A stretch of 64,000 bases of DNA, taken from assembly GCF_003086695.1 (NCBI RefSeq), contig NZ_CP025999.1, positions 1,963,680 to 2,027,679 of the forward strand, in the 5' to 3' direction. Source of the DNA: Stenotrophomonas sp. SAU14A_NAIMI4_8. Its GTDB lineage: Bacteria > Pseudomonadota > Gammaproteobacteria > Xanthomonadales > Xanthomonadaceae. This document shows, in pieces, positions 51,353 through 59,579 of the stretch. A model generated the notes under the pieces. That model saw only the letters and a program-made list of their open reading frames with translations, did not search any database and was not told where the DNA came from. The position numbers and the translations under genes were made by a program. How positions within the stretch are numbered: position 1 is the stretch's first letter; the number at the start of each line of letters is the position of its first letter.

Positions 51353-53917
51353 TCAGCGGCTGCGGGCCAAGTGGCGCTCGAACTCGGTCGGCTCCAGCCC
51401 GTGGGCGAACAGGAAGCCCTGGCCGACGGTCACGCCCAGGTCGAGCAGGCACTGCCGCTGGGCCTCGTTTTCCACGCCTTCGGCCACCACGCCCAGGCCC
51501 AGGCTGCGGGCGATCGCGCAGACCGCCTCGCACACCGCCACGTCCGAGCGGTTGCGTGGAATGCCTTCCACGAACAGCTGGCTGAGCTTGAGCCCGTGGA
51601 TCGGCAGCCGACGCAGGTAGTTCAGTGCGCTGTAGCCTTCGCCGAAATCGTCGATGGTCAGCATCACCCCCATCTCGCGCAGGCGGGCGAAGGTGCGCAG
51701 GGTATCGGGTGCGTCCTCGATCAGCACCCGCTCGGTGAATTCCAGCTCCAGCGCGGTACCGGGCAGTTCGAACTCGTCCAGCAGGCTGCGCACGTTGCGC
51801 GCCAGGTCGTCGCCGGTGAACTGGCGGTAGGACACGTTCACCGCCACCCGCAACACGCCCAGGCCGTCGTCGCGCCACTGCCGCACCTGGCGGCAGGCTT
51901 CGCGCAGCGCCCAGTGGCCGATACGCACGATATCGCCGGTATGTTCGGCATGGCGGATGAACAGGTCCGGGCGCATTTCCCCCAGTTGGCTGTTCTGCCA
52001 GCGCATCAGTGCCTCGCAGCCGATGGTGGCGCCGGTGCGCAGGTTCACCTGGGGCTGGTAGACCAGGCGGAACTCATCGCCGTCCAGCGCCTTGTGCAGG
52101 CGGCTTTCGATCTGCAGACGGTCATTCTGGCGCTCGGCCAGTTCCTGCGAAAACACCTGCCAGCCGTTGCGGGTGCGGCGCTTGCACTCGTACATGGCGG
52201 TGTCGGCATTCTGGATGAGCTGCTGCGGCCGGTCGCCATCCTGCGGGGCGCAGGCAATGCCGATGCTGGCCGTCACCGGGAACTCGTCGCTGCCCAGCTG
52301 GAAGGGCGGCACGAAGGCGGTGATGATGCGCTCGGCCAGTTGTTCGGCCTGGTCGGGCTGGTCGCGCAGATCGCAGATGACCAGGAATTCGTCGCCACCA
52401 AACCGGGCCAGCAGGCCCTCGGTGCCGATCGCGCGGGCGATGCGTTGGGTGGCTTCGATCAGCAGCTCGTCGCCGGCGTTGTGGCCCAGCAGGTCGTTGA
52501 CCACCTTGAAGCGGTCCAGGTCGATGTACAGCACCGCCACCCGGTCGTGGCCGGGGCTGGCCATGCGCACCTCCAGGTCGCTCAGTACCGCATCGCGGTT
52601 CATGATGCCGGTCAGCGGATCGGTGCGTGCCTGCACGCGCAGGGTTTCCTCGGCCTGCTTGCGCTCGGTGATGTCCTGCAGGGTGCCGGCGATGCGCGCG
52701 GCATCCACATCGCCGGTAGAGACTTCGCCGATCATGCGGATCCAGAACGAATGGCCGTCGCGGCGCTGCCCCTGCAGCTCCAGCCCGAAGCTGCTGCGGT
52801 GCTCGATGGTGTCGGCCAGCGCCTGCTGCAGGGCCGCACGGTCATCGCTGCGCAGGCAGTCCAGCAGGTCGGGCATGTCCTGCACGTCGTTGGGCTGGCC
52901 GACGATGTGGCGGGCCTCGTCGGTCAAGTACAGGCGCTGCAGGCCGCGGTCCCATTCCCAGCCGCCGATATGGGCCAGCGACTGCGCGCGCGAGAACAGC
53001 AGGCTGTTGCGCTTCAGTTCGGTAATGTCGCTGAACATCGCATACACATGCCCGGCCTCGTCGCAGCCACTGCTGAACACCGGCACGTTGGTGCACGACA
53101 GCCACAGCATGCGCCCGCGCGGGCGGTGGTACAGGCCGATCACGGTGCTGCGGATCACCCGCCCGGCCTGGAAACAGCGGTTGGTCGGCCACATGGCGGT
53201 CGGCAGCGGCTGGCCGTGTTCGTCCACCACGATCCAGGCCTCGGGGTCCAGCAGCGAGTGCAGGCCGGTGCCATCGCCGGCCAGGCCCAGGATGCGGTGC
53301 GCGGCCGGGTTGGCCGACAGGGCGTTGAGGTTGCGATCAAACAGGATCACGCCCTTGTCGATCGATTCCATCAGCAGCCGGTAGCGCGATTCGGCGCGCC
53401 AGCGACCACTGAGGTCGCGCGCCACCGCCACGATGCAGCGCTCGCCCCGGTCGCTGAAGCCGGCCGAGTGCACTTCCACCGGGAAGCGGCTGCCGTCGCC
53501 GCGCATGTTGGTCACTTCGATGACGTAGGTGTCGCCGCGGTTCAATGCCTCCCAGACCGGTTCCAGATGGTCGCTGGGCAGGTCGGGGTTCAGCAGTTCG
53601 ATGGGCTGGCCGACGATGGCGTCGCGCGGGCGGTCATAGGCCTGGATGCCGGCACGGTTCACATCCAGCACCACGCCTTCGGCACTGAGGATGCTGACCG
53701 GGTCGGGCACCGCGTCGAACAAGGCGGTGTAGCGCGATTGATGGTCCTGGGCGCGCTGGCGCTCGTCCAGCAGGGCCTGGCGGGCCTGTTTCAGCAGTGC
53801 GGCCAGCGCGGGCGGCGGGGTGGCGGCCAGCGCGCTGTCCAGTGCGGCCAGGGCGACGTCGGTTGCGGCGGAAGGTTCGCCGAGGGCCGGACGGTCGCGC
53901 GGGCCGCGGGCGGTCAT
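51353..53917 (-). CDS. PAS-GGDEF-EAL cyclic-di-GMP signalling protein
   Basis: An 854-residue cytoplasmic-type protein without clear membrane helices. Three PAS-like domains (about 62-170, 180-300 and 305-415) precede a GGDEF domain (motif near 510, FGGDEFLV, no RxxD I-site) and an EAL domain (EALMRW near 634). The EAL domain keeps ELEFTER, DDFGEGYSALNYL, a Lys in LKLSQLF and AEGVEN, so it is probably an active phosphodiesterase; the GGDEF half also looks intact. Which activity dominates is unknown. Its start overlaps the HMG-CoA lyase stop (TCAT on the plus strand), so it is translated from the same mRNA. Confidence 0.9.
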   Translation of the reverse strand: MTARGPRDRPALGEPSAATDVALAALDSALAATPPPALAALLKQARQALLDERQRAQDHQSRYTALFDAVPDPVSILSAEGVVLDVNRAGIQAYDRPRDAIVGQPIELLNPDLPSDHLEPVWEALNRGDTYVIEVTNMRGDGSRFPVEVHSAGFSDRGERCIVAVARDLSGRWRAESRYRLLMESIDKGVILFDRNLNALSANPAAHRILGLAGDGTGLHSLLDPEAWIVVDEHGQPLPTAMWPTNRCFQAGRVIRSTVIGLYHRPRGRMLWLSCTNVPVFSSGCDEAGHVYAMFSDITELKRNSLLFSRAQSLAHIGGWEWDRGLQRLYLTDEARHIVGQPNDVQDMPDLLDCLRSDDRAALQQALADTIEHRSSFGLELQGQRRDGHSFWIRMIGEVSTGDVDAARIAGTLQDITERKQAEETLRVQARTDPLTGIMNRDAVLSDLEVRMASPGHDRVAVLYIDLDRFKVVNDLLGHNAGDELLIEATQRIARAIGTEGLLARFGGDEFLVICDLRDQPDQAEQLAERIITAFVPPFQLGSDEFPVTASIGIACAPQDGDRPQQLIQNADTAMYECKRRTRNGWQVFSQELAERQNDRLQIESRLHKALDGDEFRLVYQPQVNLRTGATIGCEALMRWQNSQLGEMRPDLFIRHAEHTGDIVRIGHWALREACRQVRQWRDDGLGVLRVAVNVSYRQFTGDDLARNVRSLLDEFELPGTALELEFTERVLIEDAPDTLRTFARLREMGVMLTIDDFGEGYSALNYLRRLPIHGLKLSQLFVEGIPRNRSDVAVCEAVCAIARSLGLGVVAEGVENEAQRQCLLDLGVTVGQGFLFAHGLEPTEFERHLARSR

Positions 53918-54807
53918 GTGGCCGCCAATGCCTGGCCGGTGCGGCTGGCGGTGGTGCGGCCCAACAGCCCGGCCAGCCAGCGGCCGGTGGCGGCCAGGGC
54001 ATCCAGATCCACCCCGCTTTCCAGGCCCAGACCGCGCAGCAGGTAGACCACGTCTTCGCTGGCCACGTTGCCGCTGGCACCCTTGGCATAGGGGCAGCCG
54101 CCGGCGCCGGACACCGCGCTGTCGACCACGCGCACGCCTTCTTCCAGGCAGGTGGCGATGTTGGCGATGGCCTGGCCATAGGTGTCGTGGAAGTGCACGG
54201 CCAGCGCGGACATGGGAATTTCGGCGGCTACCGCCTGCAGCATGGCGCGGGCCTTGTGCGGGGTGCCGACGCCGATGGTGTCGCCCAGCGAGATTTCGTA
54301 ACAGCCCATGCGATGCAGTGCGCGGGCCACCCACACCACGTCGGCCAGCGGCACCTCGCCCTGGTAGGGGCAGCCGAGCACGGTGGACACGTAGCCGCGC
54401 ACGCGCACGCCGTCGACCAGGGCGCGGCGCAGGATCGGCTGGAAGCGGGCCAGCGATTCGTCGATGCCGGCATTGGTGTTCTTGCGGTTGAAGGTTTCCG
54501 ATGCGGCGGTGAACACCGCCACTTCCTGTGCGCCCGCCGCCACGGCGCGGTCATAGCCCTGCTCGTTGGGCACCAGTACCGGGTAGGCCACGCCGGGGCG
54601 GCGGCTGATGCCGGTGAAGACCTCGGTCGCATCGGCCAGCTGTGGTACCCAGCGCGGGCTGACGAAGCTGGTGGCCTCGATGCTGCGCAGGCCGGTGGCC
54701 GACAGGCGATCGATCAGGGCGATCTTGTCGGCGGTGGACACGGTCTGCTGTTCGTTCTGCAGCCCGTCGCGCGGGCCGACTTCGACGATGCGTACGAAAT
54801 CGTTCAT
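53914..54807 (-). CDS. mvaB: Hydroxymethylglutaryl-CoA lyase
   Basis: A 297-residue TIM-barrel enzyme that splits HMG-CoA to acetoacetate and acetyl-CoA, the last step of leucine breakdown (liuE in pseudomonads). It has VGPRDGLQNEQ (metal Asp), VHFHDTYGQAIAN (two metal His) and SGAGGCPYAKGASGNVASED with the catalytic Cys. The ATGA overlap with the PAS-GGDEF-EAL gene links it to c-di-GMP turnover. The liuC gene lies 184 bp upstream on the same strand; that gap shows nothing recognisable. Confidence 0.94.
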   Translation of the reverse strand: MNDFVRIVEVGPRDGLQNEQQTVSTADKIALIDRLSATGLRSIEATSFVSPRWVPQLADATEVFTGISRRPGVAYPVLVPNEQGYDRAVAAGAQEVAVFTAASETFNRKNTNAGIDESLARFQPILRRALVDGVRVRGYVSTVLGCPYQGEVPLADVVWVARALHRMGCYEISLGDTIGVGTPHKARAMLQAVAAEIPMSALAVHFHDTYGQAIANIATCLEEGVRVVDSAVSGAGGCPYAKGASGNVASEDVVYLLRGLGLESGVDLDALAATGRWLAGLLGRTTASRTGQALAAT

Positions 54808-54991
54808 GCGCGTGCCCCGGCAGTGCCCAGCGCAGGGCGGGTGTCATCGGCAGCAGCGGGGCAGGGCAGCGGGAATCGGATCACGTCGGGTCCTGGGGAA
54901 ACGGGGCGGCCGGTTGTTCCGGATGCCAGAGGGGATACGCAGGCCGCCCATATGACCGGCCACGCGGTGTGGGTAGCGTGCAGGAAACAGC

Positions 54992-55780
54992 TCAGGCTTC
55001 GGTGACCCAGTGTGGCGCACGTTTGTCCAGGAAGGCGCCCAAGCCCTCCTGGCCTTCGGCCGACACCCGCAGGCGGGCGATCAGGCTGGCATTGTCATGG
55101 TCCAGGCGGTCGCGGTCGCGGCTCTCGCAGACCTGGCGGACCAGCTGCTTGGCCGACGCGGCGGCAATCGGGCCGGCCTTGTCCAGCAGGGCCAACTGGC
55201 GCTGCAGGGCGTCGTCCAGGCGGTCCGGCTCCACCAGCTGGTGGACCAGGCCGATGCGCAGGGCGGTGTCGGCGTCGAAGTGCTCGCCGGTGGCGAACCA
55301 GCGCCGGGCCTGGCGGGCGCCGATGGCCTGGATCACGTAGGGCGAAATGACCGCCGGAAGGAGCCCCAGCCGGCTTTCGGTCAGGCCGAAGCGGGCGCTG
55401 GTGCTGGCCAGGGCGATATCGCAGCAGGCCACCAGGCCCACCCCGCCACCGAAGGCGGCGCCATGCACCCGCGCCAGGGTCGGCTTGGGCAGCTCGTCCA
55501 GGGTGCGCATCAGCCGTGCCAGGGCCAGCGCATCGTCGCGGTTTTCCGCTTCGCTGGCCGCGGCCATGCCGCGCATCCACTGCAGGTCGGCGCCGGCCGA
55601 GAACGAGGCGCCATGGCCGGCCAGCACCACCACCCGTACCCCGTCATCGCGCCCCGCTTCCTCCAGTGCCGTGGTCAGCTGGGCGATCAGCCCGGCGTCG
55701 AAGGCATTGTGCAGGGTCGGCCGGTTCAGCCAGAGGGTCAGGGTGGCGCCAGTGCGCTCGATCTGCAAAGCATCGTTCAT
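54992..55780 (-). CDS. liuC: Enoyl-CoA hydratase family, probable methylglutaconyl-CoA hydratase
   Basis: A 262-residue crotonase-fold protein. The oxyanion-hole segments are ASFSAGADLQWM and GAAFGGGVGLVACCDIALA; the acidic catalytic site is in FGLTESRLGLLPAVISPYV. The basic, Arg-rich C-terminal helix and the neighbour mvaB favour methylglutaconyl-CoA hydratase (leucine degradation). A general enoyl-CoA hydratase is the alternative. It is divergent from feoA across 119 bp. Confidence 0.87.
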   Translation of the reverse strand: MNDALQIERTGATLTLWLNRPTLHNAFDAGLIAQLTTALEEAGRDDGVRVVVLAGHGASFSAGADLQWMRGMAAASEAENRDDALALARLMRTLDELPKPTLARVHGAAFGGGVGLVACCDIALASTSARFGLTESRLGLLPAVISPYVIQAIGARQARRWFATGEHFDADTALRIGLVHQLVEPDRLDDALQRQLALLDKAGPIAAASAKQLVRQVCESRDRDRLDHDNASLIARLRVSAEGQEGLGAFLDKRAPHWVTEA

Positions 55781-55858
55781 GGGAATCCAGGGTCACTTCA
55801 TACCTGTATGGATCATAGCGGGCCATTGGTCATGGGCCATGACGCGACGCGGGAATGT

Positions 55859-55880
55859 TAGAATCGAGAACCATTTACAT
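55859..55880 (+). promoter_or_regulatory. Putative feo promoter with overlapping Fur box
   Basis: A -10-like TAGAAT (55859-55864) is overlapped by GAGAACCATTTAC (55866-55878), which matches about nine of twelve informative bases of a Fur inverted repeat (GATAATNATTATC). It lies about 20 bp before feoA. Iron-dependent repression is expected for feo genes. No clear -35 is present. Confidence 0.5.
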
Positions 55881-55899
55881 CCAGCAGAGAACGCGCTAG

Positions 55900-56154
55900 A
55901 TGACGCTGTCCGAACTGCCCCTGCACACCCCGGCCGTGGTCGATTCCGTGCAGGACCTGCACGCCAACGATGCCATTGCCCGCCGCCTGCGCGAGCTGGG
56001 CTTCGTCAAGGGCGAGGAGGTGCGTCTGGTGGCCAAGGGCCCGGTGGGGGGCGAGCCGCTGCTGGTGCAGGTCGGCTTCACCCGTTTCGCCCTGCGTATC
56101 TCTGAAGCCAAGCGCGTCGTGATCGATGCCGCCCGCCAGGAAAGCCGCGCATGA
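55900..56154 (+). CDS. feoA: Ferrous iron transport protein A
   Basis: An 84-residue SH3-like protein that assists FeoB. The pattern ARRLRELGFVKGEEVRLVAKGPVGGEPLLVQVG is the FeoA core, followed by FALRISEAKRVVI. The ribosome site is weak. The stop overlaps the feoB start (ATGA). Confidence 0.94.
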   Translation: MTLSELPLHTPAVVDSVQDLHANDAIARRLRELGFVKGEEVRLVAKGPVGGEPLLVQVGFTRFALRISEAKRVVIDAARQESRA

Positions 56155-58013
56155 CCAGCAACGCCTCCGCCACGCCGTTGCGCATTGCGCTGGTCGGTAA
56201 TCCCAACAGCGGCAAGACCGCGCTGTTCAACCAGCTGACCGGCAGCCGGCAGAAGGTGGCCAACTACACCGGCGTCACCGTCGAGAGGAAGGAAGGCCGC
56301 CTGCGCGCGCCGTCCGGCCGCGAGTTCGCCGTGCTCGACCTGCCCGGCGCCTACAGCCTGCAGCCGGCCAGCCTGGACGAGGCGATCACCCGCGATCTGT
56401 GCCGGGGTTTCTACCCGGGCGAGGCCGCGCCGGACGTACTGCTGTGCGTGATCGACGCCACCAACCTGCGCCTGCACCTGCGCTTCGCGCTGGAACTGCG
56501 CGAGCTGGGCAAGCCGATGGTGATCGCGCTGAACATGGTCGATGCCGCGCAGCGCCGTGGCATCCAGATCGATGTGGCCGCGCTGGAGCGCGAGATCGGC
56601 GTGCCGGTGGTGGAAACCGTAGCGGTGCGCAAGCAGGGCGCGCGTGCGCTGGTCGAGCGGCTGGATGCCATGGTGCCGCACCTGGATGCGCCGCTGGTTG
56701 GCGTAGAGGGCGGCATCGATTACCACGGCAAGGTGCGCGACATCCTGTCGGCGGCCGTGCGCATGCCCGCACGCACCGCGAAGATCGATGACACCCTGGA
56801 CCGCTGGCTGCTGCACCCGGTGTTCGGCCTGGCCACCCTGGTGGTGGTGATGTTCCTGATCTTCCAGGCGGTGTTTGCGTGGGCGACCCCGCTGATGGAC
56901 GGCATCGAAGCCGGGTTCGCCTGGCTGGGCGAACTGGCCGCCGACGCGCTGCCGGCCGGGCCGCTGACCAGCCTGCTGACCGACGGCATCATTGCCGGCG
57001 TGGGCGGGGTGGTGGTGTTTTTGCCGCAGATCCTGATCCTGTTCGCCTTCATCCTGGCCCTGGAAGAGTCGGGCTACCTGCCGCGCGCAGCGTTCCTGCT
57101 GGACCGCATGATGGCCGCCGCCGGCCTGTCGGGGCGCTCGTTCATCCCGCTGCTGTCCAGCTTCGCCTGCGCCGTGCCCGGCATCATGGCCACCCGCAGC
57201 ATCCAGGATCCGCGTGACCGCCTGGCCACCATCCTGGTGGCGCCGCTGATGACCTGCTCGGCGCGTCTGCCGGTGTACGCGCTGCTGATCGGCGCCTTCA
57301 TCCCCGAGGGCAAGGTCGGCATCTTCAACCAGCAGGGCCTGGTGCTGTTCGGCCTGTACGTGGCCGGCATCCTCAGCGCGCTGGTGATGTCGTGGGTGAT
57401 GAAGAAGTGGCGCCGCGACAAGAGCGAGCACCCGCTGCTGCTGGAACTGCCGTCCTACCGCATTCCGCACCCGCGCGACCTGGCCGTGGGCCTGTACGAG
57501 CGCGGCATGATCTTCCTCAAGCGCGTGGGCGGCATCATCCTGGCGCTGACCGTGCTGCTGTGGTTCCTGCTGTCCTTCCCCGGCGCGCCGGAAGGGGCGA
57601 CCATGCCGGCCATCGACTACAGCTTCGCCGGGCAGATCGGCCATGCGATGACGGCGATCTTCTCGCCGCTGGGCTTCAACTGGCAGATCTGCATCGCGCT
57701 GATCCCGGGCATGGCCGCGCGCGAAGTGGCGGTGTCTTCGCTGGCCACCGTGTATGCGCTGTCGGCCGCCGATGACGATGCCGCAGCGCAGGCGCTGACC
57801 CCGCTGCTGAGCGATGGCTGGTCGCTGGCCACCGGTCTGTCGCTGCTGGTGTGGTTCATCTATGCGCCCATGTGCATTTCCACCCTGGCCACCATCAAGC
57901 GCGAAACCAATTCGTGGAAGCAGATGGGCTTTGCCACCGTGTACCTGTTCGCTGCGGCCTACGTGGCGGCGCTGATCACCTACCAGGTGACCGTGGCGCT
58001 GGGGGGCGGCTGA
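56151..58013 (+). CDS. feoB: Ferrous iron transporter B
   Basis: A 620-residue inner-membrane Fe2+ transporter with an N-terminal GTPase. G1 is ALVGNPNSGKTALFNQLTG (about 11-29), G2 YTGVTVERKEG, G3 VLDLPGAYSL and G4 ALNMVD. The membrane part starts near residue 220, with LPQILILFAFILALEESGYLPRAAF and CAVPGIMATR Gate-type motifs. At 620 residues it is shorter than E. coli FeoB (773), as in other xanthomonads, but no core element is missing. It overlaps both neighbours. Confidence 0.96.
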   Translation: MTSNASATPLRIALVGNPNSGKTALFNQLTGSRQKVANYTGVTVERKEGRLRAPSGREFAVLDLPGAYSLQPASLDEAITRDLCRGFYPGEAAPDVLLCVIDATNLRLHLRFALELRELGKPMVIALNMVDAAQRRGIQIDVAALEREIGVPVVETVAVRKQGARALVERLDAMVPHLDAPLVGVEGGIDYHGKVRDILSAAVRMPARTAKIDDTLDRWLLHPVFGLATLVVVMFLIFQAVFAWATPLMDGIEAGFAWLGELAADALPAGPLTSLLTDGIIAGVGGVVVFLPQILILFAFILALEESGYLPRAAFLLDRMMAAAGLSGRSFIPLLSSFACAVPGIMATRSIQDPRDRLATILVAPLMTCSARLPVYALLIGAFIPEGKVGIFNQQGLVLFGLYVAGILSALVMSWVMKKWRRDKSEHPLLLELPSYRIPHPRDLAVGLYERGMIFLKRVGGIILALTVLLWFLLSFPGAPEGATMPAIDYSFAGQIGHAMTAIFSPLGFNWQICIALIPGMAAREVAVSSLATVYALSAADDDAAAQALTPLLSDGWSLATGLSLLVWFIYAPMCISTLATIKRETNSWKQMGFATVYLFAAAYVAALITYQVTVALGGG

Positions 58014-58258
58014 TGACCGCCGGGCTGCTGATCCAGTACCTCATCATCGCGCTGGCCGTGCTGGTCAGTGCGTGGGTGGTGCTGAAGAAGCAGTTCCCGG
58101 GTGCGGCGCGCAGGCTGCGCGGCAGTGTGGCGCTGGCGCTGCTGAAGCCGGGCCGCCCGGGGTGGATGCAGGTGCTGGGGCGGAAGATCGCGCCGCCGGC
58201 CAGCGGTGGCGGTGGCGCTTGCGGCGGCTGCGACAGCTGCGGACCGACCAAGCGGTAG
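58013..58258 (+). CDS. FeoB-associated small membrane protein with Cys-rich tail
   Basis: An 81-residue protein: one N-terminal membrane helix (about 5-25), a basic middle, and a Gly/Cys-rich tail GGGGACGGCDSCGPTKR. This layout (single helix plus a C-x2-C-x2-C cluster) is typical of small FeoB-associated Cys-rich proteins, thought to bind metal or an Fe-S cluster. Its ATG overlaps the feoB stop by one base (TGATG). The TAG stop is the GTAG head of a SMAG unit, so the extreme C-terminus may have been set by that insertion. Confidence 0.82.
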   Translation: MTAGLLIQYLIIALAVLVSAWVVLKKQFPGAARRLRGSVALALLKPGRPGWMQVLGRKIAPPASGGGGACGGCDSCGPTKR

Positions 58259-58371
58259 AGTCGAGCTTGCTCGACTGCTGTAGACCGGCGGGTGCGAACC
58301 GCCCGGCCTGGTGGGTGCGAACCTTGGTTCGCACGCATTTCGGAATGCATCCACGCATGGCGTGGATCTAC
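58255..58371. repeat. SMAG-type REP cluster between feo and dapB, three units
   Basis: 58255-58275 (TCGAGCTTGCTCGA stem), 58311-58334 (GTGCGAACCTTGGTTCGCAC stem) and 58349-58371 (ATCCACGCATGGCGTGGAT stem, inverted). Three different stem classes are placed in a row. The first begins on the last base of the final sense codon of the Feo partner gene. Confidence 0.85.
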
Positions 58372-58406
58372 TGGACGGGTCGGGGCGCTGCCGCTAGCCT
58401 TCCTGC

Positions 58407-59138
58407 ATGAACCAGACCCCCCTGCGATTGCTCATCCATGGCGCTTCCGGGCGCATGGGCCAGGCCTTGTTGCGCCTGGCTGCCGAACACCCCGACACCC
58501 TGCAGATCGTTGCCGCCGTGACCGGCCGGGCGCCGGCCCAGCGGGTGGTGGACGGCGTGCCGTTCTTCGCCGCCAGTGAGCTGGCAGGCGCGCCAGCCTT
58601 CGATGTGGCCATCGATTTCAGCCTGCCGGAGGGCTTCGACCCGATGCTGGCGCTGTGTGTGCAGCGCGGCGCTGGGCTGGTGTCGGGCACCACCGGCATT
58701 TCCAGCGCGCAGCGGCAGGCGCTTGACGCTGCGGCCACGCAGATTCCGCTGGTCTGGGCCTCCAACTTCAGCCTGGGCGTAGCGGTGCTGGACGAGCTGG
58801 TGGAGCGGGCAGGGCAGGCGCTGGCCGGCTGGGACTGCGACATCGTCGAATCCCACCACACGCAGAAGAAGGACGCGCCCTCGGGCACGGCGCTGACCCT
58901 GGGCGCGGCCGCGCAGCGGGGCGGGGCGCAGCCGCATTACGCCAGCCTGCGTGCCGGTGACATCGTCGGCGAGCATCTGGTGCAGTTCACCGGCCTGGGT
59001 GAGCGCATCGAACTGGTGCACCGGGCCACCAACCGCGACATCTTCGCCCGTGGCGCGCTGTTTGCCGCCCGCCAGCTGCAGGGCCGCGCGCCGGGCAGCT
59101 ACCGCGTGCGCGACCTGCTGGACGCCCCGCGGGCCTGA
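58407..59138 (+). CDS. dapB: 4-hydroxy-tetrahydrodipicolinate reductase
   Basis: A 243-residue NAD(P)H reductase in lysine and diaminopimelate synthesis. It has the nucleotide loop LLIHGASGRMGQALL (about 8-22), SGTTGIS and WASNFSLGVAVL, and the catalytic ESHHTQKKDAPSGTAL with His-His and Lys. It is shorter than E. coli DapB (273), mainly in the N-terminal domain, as in other xanthomonads. It is probably cotranscribed weakly if at all with carA, because a four-unit palindrome array intervenes. Confidence 0.94.
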   Translation: MNQTPLRLLIHGASGRMGQALLRLAAEHPDTLQIVAAVTGRAPAQRVVDGVPFFAASELAGAPAFDVAIDFSLPEGFDPMLALCVQRGAGLVSGTTGISSAQRQALDAAATQIPLVWASNFSLGVAVLDELVERAGQALAGWDCDIVESHHTQKKDAPSGTALTLGAAAQRGGAQPHYASLRAGDIVGEHLVQFTGLGERIELVHRATNRDIFARGALFAARQLQGRAPGSYRVRDLLDAPRA

Positions 59139-59145
59139 ACCGCGC

Positions 59146-59353
59146 GGGGTCGGATCCCTTTCCAGCGGAAAGGGCTCTGACCCCCTCATCTGCGGGCACC
59201 CGGGGTCAGAGCCTTTCCCGTTCGGGAAAGGATCCGACCCCATATCCGGCTGAACCGCGCGGGGTCGGATCCCTTTCCAGCGGAAAGGGCTCTGACCCCC
59301 TCTGGACGCGTCCGGGGTCAGAGCCCTTCCCGTTCGGGAAAGGATCCGACCCC
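59146..59353. repeat. Array of four GGGGTC...GACCCC palindromes
   Basis: Units at 59146-59184, 59202-59241, 59261-59299 and 59314-59353 alternate in direction. Units 1 and 3 (GGGGTCGGATCCCTTTCC...) are identical with their left flank CTGAACCGCGC, and units 2 and 4 are nearly so, so a two-unit block has been duplicated. The array follows the dapB stop by seven bases. It is likely to fold strongly in RNA. Confidence 0.85.
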
Positions 59354-59420
59354 GTCTCCGGCCCACATACGGCGCCGGATTGAAATGAATACGCAATCGC
59401 CTGTTCATAAAGCGATATAA

Positions 59421-59453
59421 GCGCTGGCGCCAGCGCCCCGGCGGCGCTACAAT
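59421..59453 (+). promoter_or_regulatory. Putative carA promoter with a 16-bp perfect palindrome
   Basis: GCGCTGGCGCCAGCGC (59421-59436) is a perfect palindrome placed where a -35 would be for the -10 TACAAT (59448-59453). The start point would be near 59460, leaving an untranslated leader of about 120 bases before carA GTG 59580. A protein bound to the palindrome could control carA. An alternative -35/-10 pair (TTGAAA 59380) is weaker. Confidence 0.5.
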
Positions 59454-59579
59454 TCGCACTCGCCGAATCACGAAAGCCGGACCGGTCCCAGACCGTACGT
59501 CCGCGCTTTTTTGCAACCGGATTTCCGTGAAGCGCAGGCGTGACTTCGGCCCCCCTTCGGTAGCCAAAGTGAGAATTCC

